Shown: piece after piece, positions 11,123 to 19,777 of the stretch | Layout of the letters: the number at the start of each line of letters is the position of its first letter | Position numbering within the stretch: position 1 is the stretch's first letter | Source of the DNA: Rickettsiales bacterium | Lineage (GTDB): Bacteria > Pseudomonadota > Alphaproteobacteria > Rickettsiales > UBA1997 | Direction of reading: 5' to 3' | Length of the DNA stretch: 64,000 nt | Assembly (NCBI GenBank): GCA_031289855.1 | Contig: JAITOR010000075.1 | Span: forward strand, 1 to 64,000 | Notes under the pieces: generated by a model | Databases searched by the model: none | Told to the model about the DNA's origin: nothing | What the model saw: only the letters and a program-made list of their open reading frames with translations | Program-made: the position numbers and the translations under genes

Positions 11123-12145
11123 TCATCTGGGGGTGATGGTGGTGGTGGACGAAGATGCTGTTATTCTTGCTGCTAATGTTGCTCTATGGTCGTTTCGTGG
11201 TAAAAGCTTATCGGGTTGAATACCATCGAAAGGTTTAATACTATCAATACCATCACCACCTAAACATAAAGCCTTGATACACACAGATACATCTCTTCCC
11301 CCCTCAATATTTGCAATTACCTGATGAATCCAATCCTTATCACCACTATAATCGTCATTTTTCGCAACTTTTTTTGCATAATTGATAATTTCTTTAACTC
11401 CAATAGCCCCCTTGTTAAATTGGATATACTTTAGACGGAATTCACTAACTATGTCTTTTTTGACACTCATCTCCCCGTCATCTTTGTCGTCATCGTCACC
11501 GTCTCCTTCATCTCTAGCGGTTGTTCCATCTGCGGTTTTAGTAAAATTTCTAAGTCGTTTTAAGGTTTCCAATCTTAATACTGGGTTTACATTTATTTCC
11601 TTTATAGCAGTCATTTCTTGCGCAACTTCTTTGCTAATCTCTTCAAGTTTTTCACTTTTTTCTAAAACATTAGAATCCAATCCATCCAATAATTTTATGA
11701 AAGTATAATCTACTATTTTGTCAAAAACCTCCAGCGCTCTTAAATCAAAAACAATTTTGCCTTCCAACACCTCATCTGCCGCAGGTTGTCCGTCTGATGG
11801 CTCGCCATATTTAGCGAATGCCACTACATTCCTAAAAACTGTTTTTGCTTTTGCTACAAATTCTTTATTAATAGCATCAATCCTACCTTTTTCCTCTATT
11901 ATTTCAGGAGCAGCACCTGCTATTGCACCATCAGATCCCACTTGAACAAAAAGATTAAATTGAAAAGAATCTCTGTATCTTCCACCTCGTAAACCATTGA
12001 GAACTCCAATTTCATTATCAGTTAGTTCTTCACCCTTGGCATTTTTTTCATTAAGAATTTCTAAAAATGCCCTAAAGGGTATAAGTTTAAGTTTTCCATC
12101 ACTTGATGTCAAGTCCCTTGTTGTTTCATCTGCAGGCTCTGTCAT
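11123..12145 (-). CDS. Orphan acidic protein of unknown function
   Basis: I do not recognise this 340-residue protein. It has no signal peptide or membrane segment. It begins with a Thr/Glu/Asp-rich stretch, contains 'LNEKNAKGEELTDNEIGVLN' and helical segments in the middle, an acidic linker of Asp, Glu and Gly (about residues 214-227), and ends with a Ser/Thr-rich tail closing in TPR. Its codons are visibly richer in G and C than those of its neighbours, which suggests recent acquisition or different selection. The disordered, charged C terminus is compatible with a secreted effector, but that is only a guess. Confidence 0.6.
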   Translation of the reverse strand: MTEPADETTRDLTSSDGKLKLIPFRAFLEILNEKNAKGEELTDNEIGVLNGLRGGRYRDSFQFNLFVQVGSDGAIAGAAPEIIEEKGRIDAINKEFVAKAKTVFRNVVAFAKYGEPSDGQPAADEVLEGKIVFDLRALEVFDKIVDYTFIKLLDGLDSNVLEKSEKLEEISKEVAQEMTAIKEINVNPVLRLETLKRLRNFTKTADGTTARDEGDGDDDDKDDGEMSVKKDIVSEFRLKYIQFNKGAIGVKEIINYAKKVAKNDDYSGDKDWIHQVIANIEGGRDVSVCIKALCLGGDGIDSIKPFDGIQPDKLLPRNDHRATLAARITASSSTTTITPR

Positions 12146-12388
12146 AATTATTTCCTATAATTTATTAAACATAATCAATATTATCACAAAAAAAAAGCAA
12201 GTTTATTTGATTAATTATTAATATTATTTTTATTTATTTAATAATAATAATATTAGTGAAAGATAAACTCGTCATCTATAATGGATATAATATTAGAAAG
12301 TGTGATAATGAAAGTGATAAGGATAGGAATAACCAAAGAAGAATAGGGATAGAAGTATGATTAAAGGAATATAAAAATATTAAAATGG

Positions 12389-13189
12389 CTATTTACTCAA
12401 ATATTCATAAACCTCTTTTTTATTGTTGGCAAATCCCATTTTAACTATAAAATCACTAATATCTTTTACCCTCATAATTCCTTTTAAATTATCGTTTACA
12501 AGATTTATTTTTTCTTTATCAAAACTAACCTCACTCTCATTGTTTTTTAACAAAATAACAAATTCACCCCTAACTTTATCTTTATTTTCATTGTAATATT
12601 TCAAAACTTCACTAACCTTTCCATTTTTTATCTCTTCATACATTTTTGTAATCTCGCGACATACACAAATTTCAATGTTCCCTAAATTTTCAAAAATATC
12701 ATGCAAAGTAAATAAAATTCTTGCGGGACTTTCATATAAAATTATAGTTTCAGTTTTATACCTTAATTTCTGTAAATCTTTTTTGTTTTCTAAAAATCCC
12801 CAAAATAAAAATTTATCTGTTGGCATTCCACTCATAACCAATGAAGTTAAAACCGCGCTTGCCCCACAAATAGCAACAACTTTAATATTGTTTTTATGAC
12901 ATTCGGCCACCAATTTATAACCAGGATCGCTGATTAAAGGCGTTCCTGCATCACTGACAAGTCCTACGTTTTTGCCTTCTTTTAATAATTTTATAATTCC
13001 ATTTCGCTCATTTTCATTCGAAAAATCATTGTAAACATGCAAAGATTTTTTTATTTCAAAATGTTGCAATAATTTGTCAGTAACTCTTGTATCTTCACAA
13101 AAAAGATAATCTATACCTTTTAAAATCTCTAATGCCCTTAAAGTAATGTCATTATAATTGCCAATTGGAGTTGAAATAATATGCAACAT
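12389..13189 (-). CDS. rsmI: 16S rRNA (cytidine1402-2'-O)-methyltransferase
   Basis: A tetrapyrrole-methylase-fold SAM enzyme that 2'-O-methylates C1402 in the decoding site of 16S rRNA. The start 'MLHIISTPIGNYNDITLRAL' and 'CEDTRVTDKLLQHF', then 'VSDAGTPLISDPGYKLV' and 'ILYESPARILFTL', are RsmI signatures. The start at 13189 is chosen because it gives the canonical N terminus and overlaps the upstream stop as TAATG. The longer frame to 13279 adds 30 unrelated residues. Confidence 0.93.
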   Translation of the reverse strand: MLHIISTPIGNYNDITLRALEILKGIDYLFCEDTRVTDKLLQHFEIKKSLHVYNDFSNENERNGIIKLLKEGKNVGLVSDAGTPLISDPGYKLVAECHKNNIKVVAICGASAVLTSLVMSGMPTDKFLFWGFLENKKDLQKLRYKTETIILYESPARILFTLHDIFENLGNIEICVCREITKMYEEIKNGKVSEVLKYYNENKDKVRGEFVILLKNNESEVSFDKEKINLVNDNLKGIMRVKDISDFIVKMGFANNKKEVYEYLSK

Positions 13190-13497
13190 TAAAGTCCTGA
13201 AATTAGTATTTTTTTTAAAAAAAACAAAATAGATGGAAAAATATTCATCATAAGATACGCAAGAATGGTTACGCAACAAACAAGAATCGGTAACATCATT
13301 AAAAAATTCAAAATAATTCTCAATTTTGCCAATGCTTTAGCGGCCTCTTTATTGTCGGCAGAACCTTGATCCATATTTACTGCCCTCTGTTGATCCGTTA
13401 TATCGTCTTCAAATTTCTCCTCCACTATCTTTTCACCAAGTTTTTTCTTATTAACTTTATTCGAAAAATCAGCAAGAATATTAGTAGTGTCGTTCAT
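13189..13497 (-). CDS. Small protein with two C-terminal membrane segments
   Basis: A 102-residue protein of unknown function. The first 60 residues are charged and soluble, and the last 40 form one or two membrane segments ('FLMMLPILVCCVTILAYLMM' then a Leu/Ile/Phe-rich run). It is the first gene of an operon with rsmI (TAATG overlap). A good promoter places its ATG only 7 nt after the -10 box, so it is probably translated from a leaderless mRNA. Confidence 0.6.
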   Translation of the reverse strand: MNDTTNILADFSNKVNKKKLGEKIVEEKFEDDITDQQRAVNMDQGSADNKEAAKALAKLRIILNFLMMLPILVCCVTILAYLMMNIFPSILFFLKKILISGL

Positions 13498-13504
13498 TAA
13501 ACTT

Positions 13505-13533
13505 TGTATAACAAATTAAACAAAAAAAAGCAA
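13505..13533 (-). promoter_or_regulatory. Promoter of the small membrane protein-rsmI operon
   Basis: Minus-strand TTGCTT (13533-13528) and TATACA (13510-13505) are separated by 17 nt. The ATG at 13497 follows the -10 box after 7 nt, so transcription should start at or next to the ATG. Confidence 0.65.
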
Positions 13534-13569
13534 ATTTATTTAGCATAATTAAAAAACACTACAATAAAA

Positions 13570-14733
13570 CTATTCACCACATTTTAACATAACAAAAGCA
13601 TCTTCCCTTATCACATCGCCTCCAACTCTTTTCGTGGCATAAAATTTAATGTATGGTTTCGCTGTATACGGATCTCGTAAAATTCTTATATCTTCCCTAT
13701 CAACTATTTGATAATATTTGAAATTTCCAAATAATATCGCAGGAATACCAGTATTCAATGCCAACATATATGATGTTTGATACACTGGGGAACCAAGTAT
13801 TGTATCGTCCTTACCTCCAAGCAAAGCAGGTTGCCACAAATAATTACCACTCACACTATCCTTCAACATCCTAACTTTTGAAACAGTTTCTCTTGTCATA
13901 ACAAAACTGGCACCACTTACATATTTTTGATTTAACGAATAATATAGGTTTATTACATTTTCTTGATTAAAATCAGTTGCGGAATTTGAGATTATTTCCT
14001 CTATTGGTCTTGTTAAAATACCAGTTGGTTGGTTGACACCATCGCCCCCACCATTCAAAAATGCTTCTTCCTCTCTTTGCAAAAATTGTTCAGCCAATCT
14101 ATCAGCAATGTAATTTTCAATGTTAATAAAGCCATCATCCAATAATTTTTGCGACACCTTTGGTTGAGCCACCAATTCTTGTGCTTTAATTGTTGTTTTT
14201 GATATGGTGGAACCACTTGTTTCCATTCTATTTTCAATTTCTCCAACCCATGCAGCAGAAAAATTTACATCATCCACAATTTCTAATGCCGAAGAACCTA
14301 CATTCTGTACAGAACAAATTCTTCTCATAAAGCAAGAATTCTCTAACTCTCCTGCTATAATTTTTGACATATTTGGACTCAATAAATATCCACCATAGGA
14401 ACCAGATATTGCAGTTGTTAAATCAAATTTCCTTTCTAGATTCATAAGTGGAGCATCTACACCTTTTTTGATGTAATTATCTAATGCGGTTTTATATTCC
14501 ACATTTTCTCTTGATTCACATTTGCTCTCAAAACTTGGTCTTGAATTTGATATTTCAAGTTTCTCAATCTTTAACTTTTGCTCTTCAAGAGTATTGTTTA
14601 TTTTTGACAATTCATCAAGCAATAATACATCAGCACCTCCCTTTTTCTCAATTTGTTTTAATCTTTCATCATTTACTTGTTTGTAATGCTCCCATGCATT
14701 ACCGATTTTCTCTAACTTGTCGTTAATTTCCAT
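13570..14733 (-). CDS. HK97-family major capsid protein, solitary
   Basis: A complete 387-residue HK97-type capsid protein. The N terminus (residues 1-65) is a coiled-coil delta/scaffold region, followed by 'ALDNYIKKG' and the shell domain with 'GGYLLSPNMSKIIAGELE', 'AWVGEIENRMETSGSTISKT', 'EEEAFLNGGGDGVNQPTGIL' and 'LLGSPVYQTSYM'-like blocks, and ends with 'RVGGDVIREDAFVMLKC'. No portal, terminase, protease or tail gene is near. Isolated capsid genes of this sort are known in Rickettsiales as parts of scattered gene-transfer-agent-like loci. An intact frame suggests it is still selected. A small relic prophage is the alternative. Confidence 0.85.
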   Translation of the reverse strand: MEINDKLEKIGNAWEHYKQVNDERLKQIEKKGGADVLLLDELSKINNTLEEQKLKIEKLEISNSRPSFESKCESRENVEYKTALDNYIKKGVDAPLMNLERKFDLTTAISGSYGGYLLSPNMSKIIAGELENSCFMRRICSVQNVGSSALEIVDDVNFSAAWVGEIENRMETSGSTISKTTIKAQELVAQPKVSQKLLDDGFINIENYIADRLAEQFLQREEEAFLNGGGDGVNQPTGILTRPIEEIISNSATDFNQENVINLYYSLNQKYVSGASFVMTRETVSKVRMLKDSVSGNYLWQPALLGGKDDTILGSPVYQTSYMLALNTGIPAILFGNFKYYQIVDREDIRILRDPYTAKPYIKFYATKRVGGDVIREDAFVMLKCGE

Positions 14734-14824
14734 AAAGTCTCCATAAAATTAAAATTGTTACAAAAATATTATTACACATTATCACAAATGAGGGAAGTAT
14801 AAAAAATAAATATTTTTTTACTAC

Positions 14825-14853
14825 TTGCAAAGTGACAAATTATTTTATATAAT
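14825..14853 (+). promoter_or_regulatory. Promoter of ftsI, leaderless geometry
   Basis: TTGCAA (14825-14830) and TATAAT (14848-14853) are 17 nt apart, and the ftsI ATG follows the -10 box after 6 nt, leaving no room for a ribosome-binding site. Confidence 0.65.
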
Positions 14854-14859
14854 ATAAAT

Positions 14860-16482
14860 ATGAAAAGATATTCAATTAACAAAACTGATTATACATATTC
14901 AAGAAATAGGTTATTTTTTCTTGTTTTATGCGTTATTTTTTTGCTCTTTGTGTATGTGGGGAGAATTTTTTATTTATCGTGTTTTTATAAAAAAAATAAT
15001 ATGGAACAAGAATATATTTTTACAAATACAAATATTATATCAAGGGATGCAATTAGAGTTGATATAGTTGATAAAAATGATGTTATTTTGGCAACTAATA
15101 TTAAATTGTATGATTTTTATTTAAATAAAGATTTAATAACAAACAATGAATCTACAATTGATATTATAGTTAAAATTTTTCCATTTTTAAATAAAGAAAC
15201 TTTGTTAAAAAAAATTACAAACCATAAATCAAAGTTAATTTTGATTAAAAATGGCATAACAGAAAGTCAAAAAAATGAAATCAAAAAAACTATTTTTGGC
15301 TTTGAATTTATGGAAAGTTTAGTAAGAATATACCCACATCAAGAATTGTTTTCCCATATAATAGGTTTTACAAATAGCGATAAACATGGAATTGAAGGCC
15401 TTGAATTACAATATAACGATTATCTTGACAATAAGGATAATCCACCATTAAAACTCACTTTTGATAGTAGGATACAAGCAATTTTAAGGAAGCAATTATT
15501 GAAAGGTATGGAAAAATATAAGGCAAAGTCAATAATTGGCATTGTGGCAGAAGTAAAAACTGGAAATGTTTTGGCATTAGTGAACTTGCCAGACTTTAAT
15601 CCAAATCAATTAAATGATGTAAAAAGGGATGTTATGTATAATAAAGTGACCTTTGGAGCATTTGAAATGGGCTCTATATTTAAAATATTTACAATTGCTA
15701 TGGCACTTGATGGAAACATAATTACGGAAAATGAGCAATTTGATTCTTCAAGTAAAATTGATATTGGAAAATATATAATAAAACAGGATTATTATAGCAA
15801 AAAAATGATAAATGCAAAAGAAATTTTACAAAAATCTTCAAACATTGGTGCCGCTCTTATTGGTTTAAAAGGTGGTGCAGATAATATGAAGCAATTTTAT
15901 AAAAAAATAGGATTTTTTGATAAATTGCCAGTAAAATATCCATCATTGGCAATGCCACTTTATCCAAGGACTTGGCGGAAATCAAACACTATTACAACAT
16001 CATATGGATATGGAATGGCAGTTAGTCCGTTGCATATAATTATGGGTGTAAGTGGAATTGTGAATGAAGGAATTATGAATATTCCAAAGTTTGTGACGAG
16101 TGAAAAATATGAAAAAGTTGAAATCATTAGTCAAAAAACTTCAAAAATAATGCAAAACTATTTAAGAGATGTAGTGCAAAATGGAACTGGATTTAGAGCA
16201 AATACACTCGGTTATTCTGTTGGTGGAAAAACTGGTTCTGCAAGGCTGTTAGGTAGAGGTGGGGAATATTTGGAAGGACAAATTATGGCAAATTTTGTGG
16301 GAATTTTTCCCATGAATAATCCGCATTATGTGGTGTATGTGATGGTTGAAAATCCGCAAGATAATAATTACAAAAAAAACATTGATATTGCAGCAAGTAA
16401 TGTAACTGCTCCCATTGTGTCGAAAATTATTGAAAACATAGCACCAATCCTGAATGTTGTCCCATATATTGAGGGATTGTAA
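14860..16482 (+). CDS. ftsI: Penicillin-binding protein, FtsI/PBP3 type
   Basis: A class B peptidoglycan transpeptidase. An N-terminal membrane anchor (about residues 17-38) is followed by the dimerisation/pedestal domain ('LVRIYPHQELFSHIIGFTN...GIEGLE') and the transpeptidase domain with SxxK (GSIFK, about residue 272), SxN (SSN, about 327) and KTG (GGKTGSA, about 456). These are the active-site motifs for septal wall crosslinking. The shortness (540 residues) and order of motifs fit FtsI of reduced alphaproteobacteria. Presence of murB, slt and mreD in the window indicates that a peptidoglycan wall is made. Confidence 0.88.
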   Translation: MKRYSINKTDYTYSRNRLFFLVLCVIFLLFVYVGRIFYLSCFYKKNNMEQEYIFTNTNIISRDAIRVDIVDKNDVILATNIKLYDFYLNKDLITNNESTIDIIVKIFPFLNKETLLKKITNHKSKLILIKNGITESQKNEIKKTIFGFEFMESLVRIYPHQELFSHIIGFTNSDKHGIEGLELQYNDYLDNKDNPPLKLTFDSRIQAILRKQLLKGMEKYKAKSIIGIVAEVKTGNVLALVNLPDFNPNQLNDVKRDVMYNKVTFGAFEMGSIFKIFTIAMALDGNIITENEQFDSSSKIDIGKYIIKQDYYSKKMINAKEILQKSSNIGAALIGLKGGADNMKQFYKKIGFFDKLPVKYPSLAMPLYPRTWRKSNTITTSYGYGMAVSPLHIIMGVSGIVNEGIMNIPKFVTSEKYEKVEIISQKTSKIMQNYLRDVVQNGTGFRANTLGYSVGGKTGSARLLGRGGEYLEGQIMANFVGIFPMNNPHYVVYVMVENPQDNNYKKNIDIAASNVTAPIVSKIIENIAPILNVVPYIEGL

Positions 16483-16604
16483 ATAATGATAAAAATAAAA
16501 TTGTATATTATTAGAAAATTTGTGGAACATTAAGGATGTGATGGAAACGATTATAGGGAAAAAAAACGATTGAAAGAAATATAAAAATAGTGTGATAAAT
16601 TTAT

Positions 16605-16632
16605 TTGCTTTTTATTTTTAATATTTTAGAAT
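16605..16632 (+). promoter_or_regulatory. Promoter of tRNA-Asn
   Basis: TTGCTT (16605-16610) and TAGAAT (16627-16632) are separated by 16 nt, and the tRNA begins 12 nt later. Confidence 0.55.
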
Positions 16633-16644
16633 GTGAAAAGAGCT

Positions 16645-16719
16645 TCCACAATAGCTCAGTGGTAGAGCAGTAGACTGTTAATCTATTGGTCGCAGGTCCG
16701 ATCCCTGCTTGTGGAGCCA
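16645..16719 (+). tRNA. tRNA-Asn(GTT)
   Basis: A complete cloverleaf: acceptor TCCACAA pairs with TTGTGGA, the anticodon loop is CTGTTAA with GTT, the T loop carries the usual TCCGATC-like sequence, and CCA is encoded at 16717-16719. Confidence 0.95.
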
Positions 16720-16721
16720 TT

Positions 16722-17372
16722 TTATATGCCAATCAGTTCTTCAAAACTATCGATAATATGGCCAGGTTTTGTTTTTTCCATATCTTCTTTGGTGTAATAT
16801 CCCCATGACACACCAATTGTTTTGATGCCAGCATTTTTACCACCATCTATATCAGCATCTGTGTCTCCAATTATGTAAGAATTATTCTTATCAAAATTCA
16901 ATTCTTCCAAAATTTCCAAAATCAAATCAGGAGCAGGCTTTGGATTTTTGTTCCTTAATTTCACATCATCCCTTGTTTTAAATGTTGTAAAATATTTTTC
17001 TAAATCATAGTGTTTTAAAATTTGCATAGTGGAATTTTTTTCCCTTGAAGTGCAAATCGCCAATGTATTTCCATCGTTATATAACTTTTCAATGGTTTCT
17101 TTTGTTTTGTCAAATAAATTTGGCACATATTCCATATTTTTAATTTTATTTGTAATAAAAATAAATGCTTTATCCATTATTTCTCTTTGTTTGTCCTTTT
17201 CTACATTCCAACCAAAGTCATATAAATCTGGATTAGAATAGCCATAGCAAACTAAATCTACATTTGGTGTTGGCAAAGAATTATTTTTAGAATATTCGAT
17301 AATTCCTCTTTTTACGATTGTTTTTGTATCTGCAATAGTGCCATCAAAGTCAAAAATATATAAATTCTTCAT
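16722..17372 (-). CDS. HAD-superfamily hydrolase (phosphoglycolate phosphatase-like)
   Basis: A 216-residue HAD phosphatase with motif I DFDGTIAD (residues 8-15, nucleophile Asp then acid Asp), a helical cap of about 65 residues, motif II 'AICTSREKN', motif III Lys in the 'NKNPKPAPDLILEIL' region and motif IV 'IIGDTDADIDGGKNAG'. The order and cap type fit the Gph/PGP group, which clears 2-phosphoglycolate or similar phosphate esters. The exact substrate cannot be read from sequence. It ends 3 nt from the tRNA-Asn gene, convergent with it. Confidence 0.8.
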   Translation of the reverse strand: MKNLYIFDFDGTIADTKTIVKRGIIEYSKNNSLPTPNVDLVCYGYSNPDLYDFGWNVEKDKQREIMDKAFIFITNKIKNMEYVPNLFDKTKETIEKLYNDGNTLAICTSREKNSTMQILKHYDLEKYFTTFKTRDDVKLRNKNPKPAPDLILEILEELNFDKNNSYIIGDTDADIDGGKNAGIKTIGVSWGYYTKEDMEKTKPGHIIDSFEELIGI

Positions 17373-17460
17373 ATTGTTGTTATTGTATGATTTTGATTGT
17401 TTAAGTCAAATAATTTTGTTTTTTCTATTCAACTTTAGTATTTTTTACTTATACAATTCA

Positions 17461-17501
17461 ACTAAAAATAAAATAGAGTGATTCTTTAAAATGGTTCACT
17501 C
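17461..17501 (-). terminator. Terminator of the tmRNA gene
   Basis: Minus-strand arms GAGTGA and TCACTC enclose a 14-nt loop and are followed by TATTTTATTTTT. It lies at the 3' end of the permuted tmRNA gene. Confidence 0.6.
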
Positions 17502-17750
17502 AAGACCATTCTTGCAATAACAAAATCTCTATTGAGATTAACCCGAAGGTTATGCAGCTAAAGCAAGGTCTGAATTATCTTCAGCATTTATGTTTTGAAC
17601 TATTACGGTTGTATCTTGCCGGACAAAATCATATTTTTCGATGTATGTCTAAGCTAATCATCCCCTTAAAAATGGTGGAGATGCCGAGTTCCGCCCTCGG
17701 GTCCATATCATTTATTATATATAACGTTTATCATCATAGTCATAAAGACG
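17464..17750 (-). ncRNA. ssrA: Two-piece (circularly permuted) tmRNA
   Basis: Read on the minus strand, the acceptor piece comes first and ends in GGCATCTCCACCA (CCA at 17675-17673). After only 7 nt the coding piece begins GGGGATG at 17665, which pairs with CATCTCC to give a 7-bp acceptor stem with a G3-U70 wobble, the alanine identity element. Downstream a tag frame in tandem with a UAGUU element encodes QNINAEDNSDLALAA and stops at 17550-17552; the ALAA end is the usual degradation tag. A CCTTCGGG hairpin and an AATCTC/GAGATT stem follow. The T loop (GGCGGAA between CCGAG and CTCGG) is unusual. tmRNA with SmpB rescues stalled ribosomes. Permuted genes are characteristic of Alphaproteobacteria. 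The first tag codon is uncertain. Confidence 0.85.
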
Positions 17751-17755
17751 TACTT

Positions 17756-17784
17756 ATTATAATATATATTACACAATAAGTCAA
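17756..17784 (-). promoter_or_regulatory. Promoter of tmRNA
   Basis: A near-consensus minus-strand promoter: TTGACT (17784-17779), 17-nt spacer, TATAAT (17761-17756). It predicts a start near 17749. Confidence 0.75.
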
Positions 17785-17905
17785 ATTAATTCACCATAAT
17801 TAAAAATAATTTTTTGATTTATTAAAATATAATAATATAAAATATTAATATTATTAATAATATGGTTATTTTGTAATTATGTTTTACCAGAAAAAAGGTT
17901 TTAGG

Positions 17906-19777
17906 ATGAGATATGTTTTTATTGTAGTTATTGGCCTGTTACTGCTCTTTTATGTGATTGACAAAATATATTCAAATATAGGAGATTATATGACAATTAA
18001 AAAAAATACTGACAACTTAAACCATATGCCATCTTGGAATTTGGATGACCTGTATTTGTCGGTGGATGATGAAAAAATAAATAGTGATTTAATCCTTTTG
18101 ACTAAAAAAATTGCTACATTTAAATCTGTTTATAAAAATAATGTAAAAAAATTACCTGCAAACGAATTGTATAAATCATTGGAGGAATTTGAGGTTATAC
18201 AAGAGATGGAATCAAAATTGAGTAGCTACGCATATTTGAAATATGCGGAAAATTTATCCGTTGATGAAAGTGTAAAATTTTATCAAAGTATTGTGGAAAA
18301 ATTAACAAAACTTGAAAGTGAATTAGTATTTTATACATTGGAAATCAATAAATTAGAACAAAAAAAGTTAGATCAATTTTACAAAGAAAGTAAAAGTTTA
18401 GCATATTATAAACAAGTTGTAGAAGATATGCGAGTTATGAAACCTTATCAACTTGAAGAAAACTTGGAAAAATTGTTGCTTGAAAAAAGTGTAAGTGGTA
18501 GAAATGCTTGGAGCAGGCTTTTTGATGAAACAATTGATAATATGGAATTTACATATAAAGATGAAAAATACAACGAAGCAAAAATGCTTGAAATGATGAA
18601 TGGTGGAAATAACAATGTAAGACGTGATACTTCAAAAATATTTGGTGAAACTTTGGGTAAAAATGCGAAACTTTTCGCATATATCACAAATACATTGGCG
18701 AAAGATAAAGAAATAAATGATACATGGAGAAAGTTTAAAACACCGATTTCCTCAAGAAATTTGAGTAATTTAATTGAAGATGATGTGGTGGAAAATTTAA
18801 GACAAACCGTAAGAGCAAACTATGAAAAAACTGCTCATAGATACTATAAATGGAAGGCAAAACAATTTAAAAAAGAAAAATTACATTACAGTGACAGAAA
18901 TGCCCCACTTCCATTCTCTGATGACAAGTTATATACTTGGGAAGAAGCAAAAGAAATTGTTAGAGAGGCATACAATGATTTTTCACCAAAAATGAGGGAA
19001 ATTGGAGATAAATTTTTCGACAATAACTGGATAGATGTGCCAACAAGACAAGGGAAAAGGGGTGGCGGATTCATGTCTCCAACAACTCCAAAGGTTCATC
19101 CGTATATTTTGTTAAATTATACTGGCAGAACAAGAGATGTTATGACATTGGCCCATGAATTGGGACATGGAATACATCAAAGTTTGGCGGACAAACAGGG
19201 ATTTTTTATGAGTCAAACACCATTGACTTTGGCGGAAACTGCAAGTGTTTTTGGTGAACAATTGACATTTAGAAAATTATTAGCCAATGCAACTGGCAAA
19301 AATAAAAAAGCAATTTTATCTGGTAAAATTGAGGATATGTTAAATACCGTTGTAAGGCAAACAGCATTTTTAGAATTTGAAATAAGAATTCACGATGAAA
19401 GAAAAAAAGGAGAAATTCCGTTAGAAAAAATAAACGAAATTTGGTTAGATGTGCAAAAAGAAAGTTTAGGTGCTGATAATTTCGAATGGGGTGAGGAATA
19501 TAAATATTACTGGACCTATATACCGCACTTTATACATAGCCCATTTTATGTTTACAGCTATGCTTTTGGTGATTGTTTGGTGAATTCTTTGTATAAAATC
19601 TATCAAGAAAACCCAAATGGATTTCAAGATAAATATATTACATTGTTAAGTGCCGGTGGTTCAAAACGATACACGGAGTTATTAAAGCCACTTGGATTAA
19701 ATCCAAAAGATCCTTTATTTTGGCAAAAAGGAGTTGATGTTTTAATACAAATGATTGATGAATTGGAAAATATGTGA
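17906..19777 (+). CDS. M3-family oligoendopeptidase (PepF-like), membrane-anchored
   Basis: A zinc metallopeptidase of the M3 family. The HExxH motif HELGH lies in 'MTLAHELGHGIHQSLA', with the third ligand in the downstream 'LAETASVFGEQL' helix, and the C-terminal 'SPFYVYSYAFGDCLVNSLY' block is typical of PepF. Unusually it begins with a hydrophobic segment of about 20 residues (RYVFIVVIGLLLLFYVI), so it may be anchored in the inner membrane with the enzyme outside the cytoplasm, whereas most family members are cytosolic. The ATG at 17906 has an AAAAAAGG upstream; the ATG at 17879 has none. Its stop overlaps bamB (TGATG). Confidence 0.88.
   Translation: MRYVFIVVIGLLLLFYVIDKIYSNIGDYMTIKKNTDNLNHMPSWNLDDLYLSVDDEKINSDLILLTKKIATFKSVYKNNVKKLPANELYKSLEEFEVIQEMESKLSSYAYLKYAENLSVDESVKFYQSIVEKLTKLESELVFYTLEINKLEQKKLDQFYKESKSLAYYKQVVEDMRVMKPYQLEENLEKLLLEKSVSGRNAWSRLFDETIDNMEFTYKDEKYNEAKMLEMMNGGNNNVRRDTSKIFGETLGKNAKLFAYITNTLAKDKEINDTWRKFKTPISSRNLSNLIEDDVVENLRQTVRANYEKTAHRYYKWKAKQFKKEKLHYSDRNAPLPFSDDKLYTWEEAKEIVREAYNDFSPKMREIGDKFFDNNWIDVPTRQGKRGGGFMSPTTPKVHPYILLNYTGRTRDVMTLAHELGHGIHQSLADKQGFFMSQTPLTLAETASVFGEQLTFRKLLANATGKNKKAILSGKIEDMLNTVVRQTAFLEFEIRIHDERKKGEIPLEKINEIWLDVQKESLGADNFEWGEEYKYYWTYIPHFIHSPFYVYSYAFGDCLVNSLYKIYQENPNGFQDKYITLLSAGGSKRYTELLKPLGLNPKDPLFWQKGVDVLIQMIDELENM

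Noticed and set aside
13189..14733. A prophage, suggested by the capsid gene and the tyrosine recombinase at 38646
   Set aside because: The recombinase is XerC in a housekeeping operon 24 kb away, and no other phage genes are present.
17680..17700. A plus-strand T-arm-like sequence (CCGAG-TTCCGCC-CTCGG), as in a tRNA
   Set aside because: No acceptor or anticodon arms fit on the plus strand; it is the complement of the tmRNA acceptor piece.
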